Below are positions 24,989 through 33,971 of a DNA stretch of 64,000 nt, one piece after another. The notes under the pieces are model-generated. The model did no database searches, was not told where the DNA came from, and worked only from the letters and a program-made list of their open reading frames with translations. Where the stretch lies: assembly GCA_963836425.1 (NCBI GenBank), contig CAWIJJ010000003.1, forward strand, positions 124,001-188,000. The letters run 5' to 3'. The first letter of the stretch is position 1, and each line of letters begins with the position of its first letter. The position numbers were made by a program, and so were the translations under genes. The stretch comes from CAWIJJ01 sp963836425 (GTDB lineage: Bacteria; Acidobacteriota; Terriglobia; Bryobacterales; Bryobacteraceae).

Positions 24989-26792
24989 CCTTGCCAGCCT
25001 GAGGCGCGGCCGTTTCACCTACTTTCCGGTCGTGCCCGGGCGGGTGGAGTTCGCCGTGGAGGTGCGGCGCGCCATCGTGCGGGAACGGCCCCAGGTGGTC
25101 GCGCTGGAGCTTCCCTCAACCCTGCAGAGCGTCTGGATCCGGGCGATGGGGCGGCTGCCGGAGATGTCGCTGATCTTCTACCCGGAGGACAACGGCGGGG
25201 AGGACCAGGCGGTGTACGTCCCGGTGGAGCCGGCGGACCCGTTCACCGAAGCGGTCCGCAGCGCATTGGAGATCGGCGCCGAAGTGCTGTTTGTCGATCC
25301 GGACGCCGGCCAGCGGCCGCACCTCAAGGACAATTACCCGGACACCTATTCAATCCGCTACATCGGCGTCGACCGCTACGTGGAGGCGTACCGCGTCTAC
25401 CCGCAGCAGCGCAACGACGAAATCTCGCGCCACGCGGCCGGCATCGCCTGGAAACTGCAGGGGGCCGATCCGCTGGCGGCGGTGTTCGTGGTAGTCTCGC
25501 TGAACCTCCTCGACCCGGTACTGGACGCGATGCAGGAGCCGCAGCCCCAGCCCGAGGCGCGCACCTTCCGCGAAGGAATCGAGCTTTTCAATCCGCATCC
25601 GGAATCCCTGGCCGAAATTGCCGCCGAATACCCGGCTTTGCAATGGCGGTACGAACAGTCGCGCGCGGCGCCGGCGGACACGTCGATGGTCGACCGGCGC
25701 CACGCCCAACTGGCGGTGTTTCGCGAGGCGGCGCGGGAGTACGAGGCCAGTACGGGGGAGCAGATCACGCGCTGGCAGCGCCGCCTGCTGGCCCGTTACA
25801 CACGCAACCTGGCCTTATCGGCGAGGGAACTCTCGGCCGGCATCTTCGACATGACGGTAGCCGCCCGCGGCGTGGCGGACGACAACTTCGCCTGGGAAGT
25901 CTGGGAAGCCGCCGGCCTGTATCCGCCGCAGAAGACCGATTCCGACCTGCTCACGGTGAGAATCTCCGGTGACGAAATCTGGATGGACACGCGGCGAATC
26001 CGCCTGCGCCGGCGCATTCCGAGCACCAAGCGCCGGATGCGCCCCTACGGCCTCAAGCCCCGGAAGAAGGAGAAGACCCCGGGCGAGTGGGCCAGCCAGC
26101 TCAACGGCACCAGCATTTGTTCCTACCCGCCGGAAGATCTGGTGATCGAGGACTACGGGCGATTCTTGAAGGCAAAAGGAAAGAGCATACTATCGGAGGA
26201 GCGCGTCCGGGTGGAGCCCTTCACGACTTCCATTCTGGACGGCATCGACCTTCGCGAAACCATCCGGAAATGGTACGAGAAACGGATCTACGTGCGCCAG
26301 TTTCAAAAGATCCACGGTGAAGTCGGCTCGGTGATCATCATTTTCGACGAGGACCGCGACAACCGGTACCCGTACACCACTACCTGGCTCGGCGAGAACC
26401 AGAACGAGTCGGACATGGCGTTCTACTCGACGTTTCCGTTCGACAACCTGGCCGGCCCGGGAATTGGGCGGGCCGAGTACGGCGGCTTCCTGATGAGCCT
26501 GCCGCCGCGGCGCATGTACGACGTCTGGCAGGATGCCGACTACGAGTATGCCGAATCAAAGTCCGAGCGCCTTTTGCTGGCCGGAATCGACTACTCCATC
26601 CATCGCTACGTGGTCTATGTGGCGGCCAAACCGCCCCGCAGCATCTTCCGCACCATCGCCTCCCGCGTGGGCCGGACGATCATCTACATTCCCATCGGAC
26701 AGCTCTCTCCGGTTTCCCTGAAGAAGATCCGCGTGGTGCACGTGCTGGACGGCTACGAAAAGCGCGATATCGCCAAAGATTATCTATGGTAA
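24957..26792 (+). CDS. Uncharacterised 611-residue partner of the AAA+ ATPase
   Basis: I do not recognise this family with certainty. Residues 15-190 resemble a TraB/GumN or DUF5682-type domain: FAVEVRRAIVRERPQVVALE, then PVEPADPFTEAVRSALEIGA and VLFVDPD. The middle (250-330) is helical and rich in Arg and Glu. A basic patch follows (RRIPSTKRRM, then KPRKKEK, about 350-372). The C-terminal third (about 400-611) is a separate folded region with an acidic FDEDRDNRYPY segment and a final strand-rich part. There is no signal peptide or membrane helix. Overlap with the AAA+ gene argues for a functional pair. The gene ends three bases before the convergent sigma-54 activator. Confidence 0.7.
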   Translation: MSEETDLRLPDLASLRRGRFTYFPVVPGRVEFAVEVRRAIVRERPQVVALELPSTLQSVWIRAMGRLPEMSLIFYPEDNGGEDQAVYVPVEPADPFTEAVRSALEIGAEVLFVDPDAGQRPHLKDNYPDTYSIRYIGVDRYVEAYRVYPQQRNDEISRHAAGIAWKLQGADPLAAVFVVVSLNLLDPVLDAMQEPQPQPEARTFREGIELFNPHPESLAEIAAEYPALQWRYEQSRAAPADTSMVDRRHAQLAVFREAAREYEASTGEQITRWQRRLLARYTRNLALSARELSAGIFDMTVAARGVADDNFAWEVWEAAGLYPPQKTDSDLLTVRISGDEIWMDTRRIRLRRRIPSTKRRMRPYGLKPRKKEKTPGEWASQLNGTSICSYPPEDLVIEDYGRFLKAKGKSILSEERVRVEPFTTSILDGIDLRETIRKWYEKRIYVRQFQKIHGEVGSVIIIFDEDRDNRYPYTTTWLGENQNESDMAFYSTFPFDNLAGPGIGRAEYGGFLMSLPPRRMYDVWQDADYEYAESKSERLLLAGIDYSIHRYVVYVAAKPPRSIFRTIASRVGRTIIYIPIGQLSPVSLKKIRVVHVLDGYEKRDIAKDYLW

Positions 26793-26795
26793 AGG

Positions 26796-27830
26796 TCAAT
26801 TGCAGGCGGCCGCCGACTCGAGGCTTCGCATTTTGGCCGACAGCGTGGTCCGTTTGAGCCGCAGCATTTCCGCCGCCGCTTTTTTGTTGCCGCCGGTTTT
26901 CCGCAGGGCCTGCTCGAGAATGCTCTTCTCGATCGCGGCTACGGTCTGTTCGTAATCGAGACCGGCATCGGGCACGTCGATGGCCGGCATATCGTGCGCG
27001 CCGCCCAGGCCGGCAAGGGGGCCCGGTGCCGGAAAATCGATGGAAGTCAATAAAATCCGGTCGCCGCTCAGCGCCACCGCCATTTCGACGGCGTTTTCGA
27101 GCTGCCGGACATTGCCCGGCCAGTTGCGCTGCGCGAGCCGTTCCATGCCTTCGGGCGCAATGCGCCGCAGCGGAAGGCGCTCCAGGCGGCAAACCTTCTC
27201 GACGAAATGCGCTGCCAGCGCCGGAATGTCCTCGCGGCGCTCGCGCAGGGGGGGCATTTTGAGGGGCACGACGTTGAGCCGGTAAAACAAGTCTTCGCGA
27301 AAGCGCTGCTCGGCGATTCTCCGTTCGAGGTCGCAATTTGTGGCGGCCACGACGCGCGCTTCCATTCTCACCGATTCCGAACTGCCGAGCCGCTGGAACT
27401 CGCGTTCCTGGAGCACGCGCAGGAGCTTGGCCTGGAGATCCAGGGGCAGATCGCCGATCTCGTCGAGAAACAGGGTTCCGCCCTGGGCCTGTTCAATGCG
27501 CCCGATCCGGCTCTGAACCGCCCCGGTGAAGGCGCCGCGGACGTGTCCGAACAGTTCCGCCTCCAGCAGGTTTTCCGGCAGGGCGGTGCAGTTCACAGCG
27601 ACGAACGGAGCCGTTTGACGGGGTCCGGCAAGGTGCAGGGCGCGGGCCGCGACTTCTTTACCCGTGCCGGTTTCACCGGTAATCAGGACGGTGGCGCGGC
27701 GCGGCCCGACCAGCCGGAGAATCTGTGCGATGCGGAGCATTTGCTGGCTGCTGCCGACCAGCAGCCCGTATGCCGCCGCAGCCGGGTCGAAAATGGCGGC
27801 GATGTCGATCTGCTCTGATTGCGCGTCCAT
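26796..27830 (-). CDS. Sigma-54-dependent activator without receiver domain
   Basis: The 344-residue protein is an NtrC-class AAA+ activator. It has Walker A (GETGTGKE), the sigma-54 contact loop GAFTGA, GGTLFLDEIGDLPLDLQAKL with Walker B, and the R-finger region FREDLFYRLNVVPLKMPPLR. A Fis-type HTH lies at about 310-340 (GGNKKAAAEMLRLKRTTL). The N-terminus before the AAA+ domain is only about 20 residues, so the receiver or GAF sensor common in flagellar regulators (FlrC, FleQ) is missing. Its position inside the flagellar locus suggests it is the flagellar master or class III regulator. I chose the inner ATG because the 37 upstream codons look untranslated. Confidence 0.88.
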   Translation of the reverse strand: MDAQSEQIDIAAIFDPAAAAYGLLVGSSQQMLRIAQILRLVGPRRATVLITGETGTGKEVAARALHLAGPRQTAPFVAVNCTALPENLLEAELFGHVRGAFTGAVQSRIGRIEQAQGGTLFLDEIGDLPLDLQAKLLRVLQEREFQRLGSSESVRMEARVVAATNCDLERRIAEQRFREDLFYRLNVVPLKMPPLRERREDIPALAAHFVEKVCRLERLPLRRIAPEGMERLAQRNWPGNVRQLENAVEMAVALSGDRILLTSIDFPAPGPLAGLGGAHDMPAIDVPDAGLDYEQTVAAIEKSILEQALRKTGGNKKAAAEMLRLKRTTLSAKMRSLESAAACN

Positions 27831-27907
27831 AACGGGCTCATTAATAGGATCGGCCGGCGTGTGCGGCGAGTTTAGAGTGATTCTGCAAAACTTCGCTGGC
27901 GGGCAGC

Positions 27908-27935
27908 TAAAGGAAAAGGGATATGCGGCCGATAG
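27908..27935 (+). promoter_or_regulatory. Putative sigma-28 (FliA) promoter for flgM
   Basis: TAAAGGAA, a 12-base spacer and GCCGATAG lie 27 bases before the flgM ATG. The -35 keeps the TAAAG core and the -10 matches 7 of 8 positions. Control of flgM by FliA is well known elsewhere and gives a feedback loop between sigma and anti-sigma factor. Confidence 0.6.
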
Positions 27936-27962
27936 GATCAACAGCGAAACTTTGAGTCAACC

Positions 27963-28265
27963 ATGAGAGTTTACGATCGCAATCCGGCCGGAGCAGCGGC
28001 GGCCGAAACGGGGAAAACCCAGGAGAGCGGCAAAGCCGATGCCGCCGGGAGCAGAAGCTCGAGCCGGTCGGGCGCGGGCGGAGGAGACCGGGTCGAACTC
28101 TCCGGCACACTGGAGCGGCTGTCGCGGGCGCTCGGCGAGTCGGGGAATCAACGCGCGCAACGGGTGGAGTCGCTGGCGGCCGTGTATGCGGCCGGGCAAT
28201 ACCGGGCGGATCCAAACGCGGTCAGCAAGGCCATGGTTTCCGAGGCGCTGGTTTCGGGCGAATAA
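27963..28265 (+). CDS. flgM: Anti-sigma-28 factor FlgM
   Basis: The 100-residue protein is small, Ser/Gly/Ala-rich and probably disordered in its first half. The C-terminal half has the FlgM pattern (GDRVELSGTLERLSRAL, RAQRVESLAAVYAAGQYRAD, VSKAMVSEAL). FlgM holds FliA inactive until it is exported through the finished hook. It is first gene of the flgM-flgN-flgK-flgL unit, the usual order in many bacteria. Confidence 0.87.
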   Translation: MRVYDRNPAGAAAAETGKTQESGKADAAGSRSSSRSGAGGGDRVELSGTLERLSRALGESGNQRAQRVESLAAVYAAGQYRADPNAVSKAMVSEALVSGE

Positions 28266-28382
28266 TAAGGAGTTCGCGCCGGCAGCATTAGCGGATGGCT
28301 ATCCGGGAGCGGATGCCGGTCCGCACAGCGGCTTCCACGCGGCCGGACGGTGGAGATGCGCGGGCGGATGCCGGGAGGTCAG

Positions 28383-28742
28383 ATGGAGTACGAATGGGCG
28401 GCGACGCTCGAAGCGGCACTTTCGGCGGTACGGGAGGCCGGAGAGTTGATGACGACCCCGCGTCCGGAAAAGCTGGACGCGTCGGCGCTGCGGCTCGAGG
28501 CGGCCTGCCGGGAACTGGCGGGAATCCGGGAGCGGCTGGCGGACCATCCAGCTGGCGCCCCGGCACTGGCGACGGCGGGGAACCTGCGGCGGGCGGTCGC
28601 GCAGGCCGCAAGACTGCTCGAGGGGGCCATGGAATACCACTCGCATTGGGTGTTGCTGAAGGGAACCATCGCGGGTGGGTATGACCGCACCGGCCGGGCG
28701 GCCGATTTCGTGGCACCGGCGAGGACGTTTGTGCAAGCGTAA
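28383..28742 (+). CDS. flgN: FlgN-like export chaperone
   Basis: This 119-residue, almost all-helical protein lies between flgM and flgK, the normal place of flgN. The sequence (LEAALSAVREAGELMTTPRP, ASALRLEAACRELAGIRERL, ARLLEGAMEYHSHWVLLKGT) fits a FlgN-type long-helix bundle. The family is very divergent, so the call rests on position and helical pattern. FlgN would chaperone the hook-filament junction proteins FlgK and FlgL encoded just downstream. The ATG with GGGAGG upstream was preferred over one 33 bases earlier. Confidence 0.68.
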   Translation: MEYEWAATLEAALSAVREAGELMTTPRPEKLDASALRLEAACRELAGIRERLADHPAGAPALATAGNLRRAVAQAARLLEGAMEYHSHWVLLKGTIAGGYDRTGRAADFVAPARTFVQA

Positions 28743-28751
28743 GGTGAACCG

Positions 28752-30194
28752 ATGGCCAATCTACTGGCGACGATGGTTTCTTCGGCCGGAGCGCTCAACG
28801 CTTACGACCGCGTGCTCGAGGTGGCGCAGAACAACGTGGCGAATGCCTCCACGCCGGGCTTCGCGCGGCAGCGCCAGTCGCTGCTGGCCCTGTCGTTCGA
28901 ACCTGCCCTGGGGCTAGGCGGCGGGGTGAAAGCGGGGGAACTGGTGAGCAGCCGCGACCGCTACGCGGAGCAGGCGGTGCGCCGGCAAAACGTGCTGCTG
29001 GGTGCGGCGCAGCAGAGGGTCAGCACGCTGACGGCCATCGAGAACCGGTTCGATATTTCCGGGAACTCCGGCATTCCCAAGGCGCTGAACGGCCTCTTCG
29101 AGAGCTTTTCGGCCTGGGGTCAGTCTCCCACCGACACGATATCCCGGCAATCCGTCATCGAGCGCGCCACCGACCTGGCCGGCGCTTTCCAGCAGGCCGC
29201 CGCGAACCTCACCAACGTCGCTGTCGACACGGAAAAGCAGTTGCAGGGAACTGTGGACCAGGTCAACGAACTCGCGCAGCGGTTGCAGGTGTTCAATTCC
29301 CGGATCCTGACCGGCGCACGCAACGACCCGGGGCTGGACGCGCAGATCCACAGCACGCTCGAGGAGTTATCGTCGCTGGTGGACATCACGGCGCTCATGC
29401 AGCCGGACGGCTCGGTTTCGGTGCTCTTGAACGGGCAGACTCCGCTTCTGGTCGGCGACAGGCAGTATAGGATCTCGGCCAAACCCGTGATGCAGGAGGA
29501 ACCGGCCCCGCTCTACCCCGATGCGCGGCCCGAAATGCGGATTCTCGGTTCGGACGGGGCCGACATCACGATGGCGACAACGGGTGGAAAGCTGGGAGCC
29601 CTGCTGGACCTGCGCAACCGGCTCTTGACTTCATACCTTGGGGATGCCAACCAGCCAGGGGACCTGAATCGACTGGCGGCGCAATTTGCGGACCGGGTCA
29701 ACCAGCTGCTGACCGGTGGGATTGTGGCGGAAGGAGATCCCCCCGTCGCTGGAATCCCGCTCTTTGTCTACGATGCGGCGAACGCGACGAATGTGGCGCG
29801 CACCCTCGAAGTGAACCCCGCGATGACGGCGGATCAGCTCGCGGCCATTTCGGCCGGACCGCCGAAAGTAGCCAACGGCGTGCCGCTGGCCCTCTCGGCG
29901 CTGGCCGATGCGCAGCAGGATGCCGATACCGTGGGCGGCGCCAGCTACATCGAGTTTTTCGGAAGGATGGCCTCGCGCACGGGCAACGAGCTGAACCGGG
30001 CCAGGGACGAGCAGCAGATCCAGATGTCTGCCGTGGCGCAGGCCAAGGACCTGCGCGACCAGATGAGCGGCGTCTCGCTTGACGAAGAAGCCATTATCCT
30101 CATCCAGTTCCAGCGGGCATACGAAGCCAATTCCCGTTTCCTGAGCGTTCTCGACCAGCTCACCGGGGACATCATCAACATCCTGCACCCGTAA
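28752..30194 (+). CDS. flgK: Hook-filament junction protein FlgK
   Basis: The 480-residue FlgK has the axial-protein N-terminus (VLEVAQNNVANASTPGFARQ) and a conserved first domain with VSSRDRYAEQAVRRQNVLLG-like sequence. The C-terminal helix (SLDEEAIILIQFQRAYEANS, then RFLSVLDQLTGDIINIL) is also present. It joins hook and filament. Length is typical (450-550). It is followed nine bases later by flgL. Confidence 0.96.
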   Translation: MANLLATMVSSAGALNAYDRVLEVAQNNVANASTPGFARQRQSLLALSFEPALGLGGGVKAGELVSSRDRYAEQAVRRQNVLLGAAQQRVSTLTAIENRFDISGNSGIPKALNGLFESFSAWGQSPTDTISRQSVIERATDLAGAFQQAAANLTNVAVDTEKQLQGTVDQVNELAQRLQVFNSRILTGARNDPGLDAQIHSTLEELSSLVDITALMQPDGSVSVLLNGQTPLLVGDRQYRISAKPVMQEEPAPLYPDARPEMRILGSDGADITMATTGGKLGALLDLRNRLLTSYLGDANQPGDLNRLAAQFADRVNQLLTGGIVAEGDPPVAGIPLFVYDAANATNVARTLEVNPAMTADQLAAISAGPPKVANGVPLALSALADAQQDADTVGGASYIEFFGRMASRTGNELNRARDEQQIQMSAVAQAKDLRDQMSGVSLDEEAIILIQFQRAYEANSRFLSVLDQLTGDIINILHP

Positions 30195-30203
30195 AGGAGC
30201 ATT

Positions 30204-31124
30204 ATGATCACTAACCTCGACGCCGCTTCCGAACTTTTTCTTTCGCAGGTCAACCGCATGCAGCGGCGTCTCGCCGAGGCTAACCGCCAGGTGTCCTCGG
30301 GTAAGAGGATCGCATCGGCTTCCGATGCCCCCGATGAAATCGAGTCCCTGCTTCAACTGCGTGCCGGCCAGGCGCGAAACCAGCAGATCCGTTCCAACCT
30401 GACGCTTGCCCGGACCGCGGCCGACAGCGCCGACAATGCCCTTGCCGCGGCCATTCGCCTCATGGATCGCGCGCTGGTGCTGGCCAACCAGGGTGCGAAC
30501 GGCACGATGGACGCTTCGGGCAGAAAGAGCATCGCTCTCGATGTGCAGTCGCTACTCGAGCAGGCAGTGGACTACAGCCGCACCACGGTGCAGGGGCGCT
30601 ACATCTTCAGCGGCGATCAGGATACGACTCCGGCCTACGCTCTGGACCTCACCGCGCCCACCGGAGTGACGCAAGTGGCAGTATCGACGGCTACGACGCG
30701 GGTGGAGGATCCCGCGGGCGGATCGTTTGTCGCTTCCAAAACGGCGCAGGAGATCTTCGACCAGCGCGACCAGGACGGCAACGTCACCGCGAGCAACGTG
30801 TTCGCCGCGCTCAACGGCTTGCGCACGGCCCTCGAAGCCAACGACGAGGCGGCCATCGCCGCCTCAATCGGATCCATCAAACAGGCATCCTACCACCTGA
30901 ACTCGATGGATTCCTTTTATGGAACCGTGCAGAGGCGCGTCGAGGACGGGACGAATTTCGCGGACAAGTACGAGAACGAGATCCGCGCCGAGATCGCCCA
31001 AAAAGAGGATGCCGACGTGGCTGCTGCGGCCCTGGACTTGAGCCAGACGTCCATCCAGATGCAGGCCGCGTTTCAAATGCGCGCCAAGCTGCCGCGCACC
31101 AGCCTCTTCGATTACCTCGGCTGA
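30204..31124 (+). CDS. flgL: Hook-filament junction protein FlgL
   Basis: This 306-residue flagellin-like protein has the N-terminal motif LFLSQVNRMQRRLAEANRQV, then SSGKRIASASDAPDEIESLL. The C-terminal coiled region (FADKYENEIRAEIAQKEDAD, LDLSQTSIQMQAAFQMRAKL) matches FlgL. It forms the second junction layer beneath the filament. A flagellin would be longer and lacks the YIFSGDQDTTPAY segment that is usual in FlgL. Its stop directly abuts the convergent downstream gene. Confidence 0.95.
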   Translation: MITNLDAASELFLSQVNRMQRRLAEANRQVSSGKRIASASDAPDEIESLLQLRAGQARNQQIRSNLTLARTAADSADNALAAAIRLMDRALVLANQGANGTMDASGRKSIALDVQSLLEQAVDYSRTTVQGRYIFSGDQDTTPAYALDLTAPTGVTQVAVSTATTRVEDPAGGSFVASKTAQEIFDQRDQDGNVTASNVFAALNGLRTALEANDEAAIAASIGSIKQASYHLNSMDSFYGTVQRRVEDGTNFADKYENEIRAEIAQKEDADVAAAALDLSQTSIQMQAAFQMRAKLPRTSLFDYLG

Positions 31125-32252
31125 TCAGGCCAGAACGTGGGGCACAAAACGGCTCGCGCGCGTGGCAACGGGCAGGTCCGATTCCCGCACGCCCACGCCT
31201 GCCGGCGCCTCGCCTTCCGCGCCGCCCACAATCCAGCTTCCAATCACCGGGTAGGCGCCGTCGAACGCCCGCACGGGCGCAAGATCCTGGTATATGAAGG
31301 CCTGGCTCCCGGCCCCGGACGTCTCTATTTCCTTGCCGGGCTGGTGCAGTGTGATCCCGTCTCCCTCCCGTCCCACCAGCGGCTTCTTCACCCAGGACAT
31401 CAGCAGGCCCGGTGTTTCGAAACTCGATTCGAGCAGGTTCGGATGGCGGGGAAACAGCTTCCAGAGCACCGGAAGAATCCCCCGGTTGGCCAGCAGCATT
31501 TTCCAGGGCGGCTCAGTCCACTGGGTCTCGGTGCCGCGGATGTGCCGCCCGAACTCCTCGCGCGCCATGGCATCCCACGGATACAGTTTGTAAACGGAGT
31601 CCAGCGGCCGCCCGTCCGGCGCCACGAAATTCAGCCCGTTCCAGCCGATCTCCTGAATCGGGAAGATCGAGGCCGTCAATCCGGCCTGCCTCGCCGTCTC
31701 CGCCAGAAAACTGCCGATGGTGCGGCTTTCGGGTTCGTCCACCAGGCAGAAATCGACACGGCCGCGCGGCAGGCGCGAGGCGAAGGCCCTCCAGGCGGCC
31801 ACCAGCTTGGGATGCAGCGAGTTGAACTGCCCGGCTCCCGCATGCACCTCGTTGAGCCACTCGCGCTGCACCACCGCAGCCTCCACCAGAGAGGCCGGAA
31901 ATTCGGCGCCGCACTCGAGGAGCTTAGGCGGATGCACGCTGTCCCAGGCCAGGTCGAAACGAGTGCAAAGGGCCGTCGCCCCGGCCTCCCAGGAACTCTC
32001 GACCAGCGGAATCGCGATTTCCGGAATCGCGAGCTGCGCGTACAGCCGGTTTTCGATAATGTGCCGGACCGCGGCCAAGGCCATCCTCGCGATCTCGACG
32101 GTGGCGCTCTCCAGTATGTCGATTTCGCGCGCGTCGAACTCGTAGCACGCGCACTCTGCCCAGTCCGGTGGCTGGCCGGCGCGCCAGGCAAGGCCGCAGA
32201 CCCGCACTTTGCGCTCCCAGTCGGGACGCATTTCGACCGCAATTCGCCTCAT
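31125..32252 (-). CDS. Glutathionylspermidine-synthase-like ATP-grasp protein
   Basis: The 375-residue protein belongs to the GSP_synth family (E. coli YgiC/YjfC-like). It shows RFDLAWDSVHPPKLLECGAE, then DEPESRT and YKLYPWDAM. The ATP-grasp core follows (LANRGILPVLWKLFPRHPNL, WVKKPLVGREGDGI, YPVIGSWIVGG). These enzymes form an amide bond with a polyamine or peptide substrate using ATP. The amidase domain of bifunctional Gsp is absent and the substrate is unknown. It abuts the end of flgL on the opposite strand and is not part of the flagellar operon. Confidence 0.85.
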   Translation of the reverse strand: MRRIAVEMRPDWERKVRVCGLAWRAGQPPDWAECACYEFDAREIDILESATVEIARMALAAVRHIIENRLYAQLAIPEIAIPLVESSWEAGATALCTRFDLAWDSVHPPKLLECGAEFPASLVEAAVVQREWLNEVHAGAGQFNSLHPKLVAAWRAFASRLPRGRVDFCLVDEPESRTIGSFLAETARQAGLTASIFPIQEIGWNGLNFVAPDGRPLDSVYKLYPWDAMAREEFGRHIRGTETQWTEPPWKMLLANRGILPVLWKLFPRHPNLLESSFETPGLLMSWVKKPLVGREGDGITLHQPGKEIETSGAGSQAFIYQDLAPVRAFDGAYPVIGSWIVGGAEGEAPAGVGVRESDLPVATRASRFVPHVLA

Positions 32253-32294
32253 GGCATCCTCCTCATGCTAGCGCGGAGCCACGCCGGGGGGAAT

Positions 32295-33017
32295 CTACTT
32301 GGGAATGAAGGTGGATTCGGCGCCGAAGCGGCGGTAATTGGAGTAGGCGATCTTCAGCCGTTCCCGCAGCGGGCCGCCGCGGAAATACAGCGTGTCGTCG
32401 GCATAGGTATAGATGGGGAACCAGTGCTTGCCGTCCACAGGCTTGCGGATGGTGGTGAAGCGGGGGAACAGGTTCTCGCTCTTGGTGGTGCGGATCTGCG
32501 GCACGGCCTGCCCTTCCATGCGCACGATGTTGTATTCCTTCTTGTCGACCCACAACATTCCGTCAAAGAAGCGCTGGTCTCCGAGGATTTGGCGCGGCCG
32601 GACCTGCAGCACCCAGCAATCCACGTCGTCCATGGTCTCTTCGCCCCGGAACCGCGTTTCGTAGTTCCAAAGCCGGTCTTCGGTCAGCACCAGAGGCTGG
32701 ATTTCGCGGATGTCCCGGAAGTCCTCGGGGGTGAGGACCAGCGACTTCAGCATGTTCTCCGGCTTGCCCACGAACTCCTCGGTGCGCTCGTGCGCCGGGG
32801 AGAAGATCACGTCGCGCACCTCGCGGTACTGCCCCCGCATGGCGCCCGAAGAGTCCAGCTCTTCGATGGTGACGGACTGGCGGAACATGTACTCGTTGCG
32901 CTCTTTTTCCGTCGCTGTTTCCCGCTGTGCCACCAGGCGGGCCAGGTTCGGCGGCGCATCCTGTCCCGGCGAGGGGGCGAGGCAGAATCCGGATGCTAGA
33001 ATGAGGCCGATGGTCAA
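32295..33017 (-). CDS. Secreted hypothetical protein, lipoprotein-localisation-like fold
   Basis: The product is about 240 residues with an N-terminal hydrophobic signal (TIGLILASGFCLAP). The body has many strands and paired Trp/Tyr positions: LTEDRLWNYETRFRGEETMD, CWVLQVRP, DGMLWVDKKEYNIVRMEG and GKHWFPIYTYADDTLYF. This resembles the LolA/LppX-like outer-membrane lipoprotein-sorting fold common in Acidobacteria, but the function is unknown. I took a TTG start next to the signal peptide. An ATG 93 bases further upstream would overlap the divergent CPBP gene more deeply. Confidence 0.65.
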   Translation of the reverse strand: MTIGLILASGFCLAPSPGQDAPPNLARLVAQRETATEKERNEYMFRQSVTIEELDSSGAMRGQYREVRDVIFSPAHERTEEFVGKPENMLKSLVLTPEDFRDIREIQPLVLTEDRLWNYETRFRGEETMDDVDCWVLQVRPRQILGDQRFFDGMLWVDKKEYNIVRMEGQAVPQIRTTKSENLFPRFTTIRKPVDGKHWFPIYTYADDTLYFRGGPLRERLKIAYSNYRRFGAESTFIPK

Positions 33018-33969
33018 AATGCCCGGCGGCTTCCGGGCGGCTTTGCTGACCGGCTGGGTCGTCCTGGGTGCGGCAGGCGTTTTGTACGCGAGAGCGAAAG
33101 GCATCCCCACCTGGACGGCGCTGCCTGTGCTCGCCGCCTTTCTCCTGGAGTACCCATTTTATCTGGTTCCCGCTTTTCCTGTCTTGAGAAACCAACTGGC
33201 CGGCAGGCGGCTGACCGTTTATTTGACCGTTTCGGCGGTGCTGCCCTACCTGGTCTGCTGTCTGGGCGCCATCGCCTTCGACTGGGGTTCCCTGGTCCGG
33301 CTGATTGCGCTCGCGCTGGCCATCGGCCTCTGGTACGTCGTGCTTCCGGTAAACGTCGCTGTCGATGTCGCGTTCCTCGCCCTGATTCCCGCGGTCCTGT
33401 TGGGGAAATATTTCAATCCCGTGTATGCACCGGTGTTTGCCGCGTTCAAGGACCTGGTAGTGCTCGGGCACCTGGCCCTGATCCACATGATCGTGATGGC
33501 GCTTCTTCTCGAGCGGCGCGTTCCGGATTTCGGCTACGGATTCATACCATCCGTGCGGGAATGGAAAATCGGAGGTTTGTATTATCTCGGCTTCCTGGCG
33601 GTAGGGCTGCCGCTGGCCCTTCTTCTCGACGCCGCCAAGCCGCCGCACACGGTGGCGATCTGGAAACTTGCGGCCCAGTTTCTCGGCTTCCTGTGGGTGG
33701 TGTCGCTTTCCGAGGAGTTCTTCGTCCGCGGCGTGCTGATGCAGTGGATTGAAGAATGGACCTGGAGCCCGTTGGCGGCGCTCCTTCTGAGTTCGCTGGG
33801 GTTCGGACTGGTGCACCTCTGGTTTGGAGGTTTTCCCAACTGGAAGTGGGTCGCCATCGCCACCGTGCTCGGGCTTATGTGCGGGATGGCGCGGAACCAC
33901 GCGGGCAGCATCAAAGCCGGAATGGTCACCCACGCCCTGGTTGCGACCACGCGGCTCTTCTTCGCCTGA
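33001..33969 (+). CDS. CPBP family intramembrane metalloprotease
   Basis: This 322-residue protein has about eight membrane segments. The CPBP/CAAX-like motifs lie in the C-terminal third: SEEFFVRGVL (motif 1, EExxxR type), then GFGLVHLWFGG (motif 2, His) and a final KAGMVTHAL (motif 3, His). Such proteases cleave within membranes; in bacteria they act in bacteriocin immunity, protein maturation or signalling. Substrate is unknown. Two ATGs nine bases apart are possible starts. The gene is divergent from the secreted protein gene and converges on the DUF58 gene with only two bases between the stops. Confidence 0.85.
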   Translation: MRPMVKMPGGFRAALLTGWVVLGAAGVLYARAKGIPTWTALPVLAAFLLEYPFYLVPAFPVLRNQLAGRRLTVYLTVSAVLPYLVCCLGAIAFDWGSLVRLIALALAIGLWYVVLPVNVAVDVAFLALIPAVLLGKYFNPVYAPVFAAFKDLVVLGHLALIHMIVMALLLERRVPDFGYGFIPSVREWKIGGLYYLGFLAVGLPLALLLDAAKPPHTVAIWKLAAQFLGFLWVVSLSEEFFVRGVLMQWIEEWTWSPLAALLLSSLGFGLVHLWFGGFPNWKWVAIATVLGLMCGMARNHAGSIKAGMVTHALVATTRLFFA

Positions 33970-33971
33970 CG

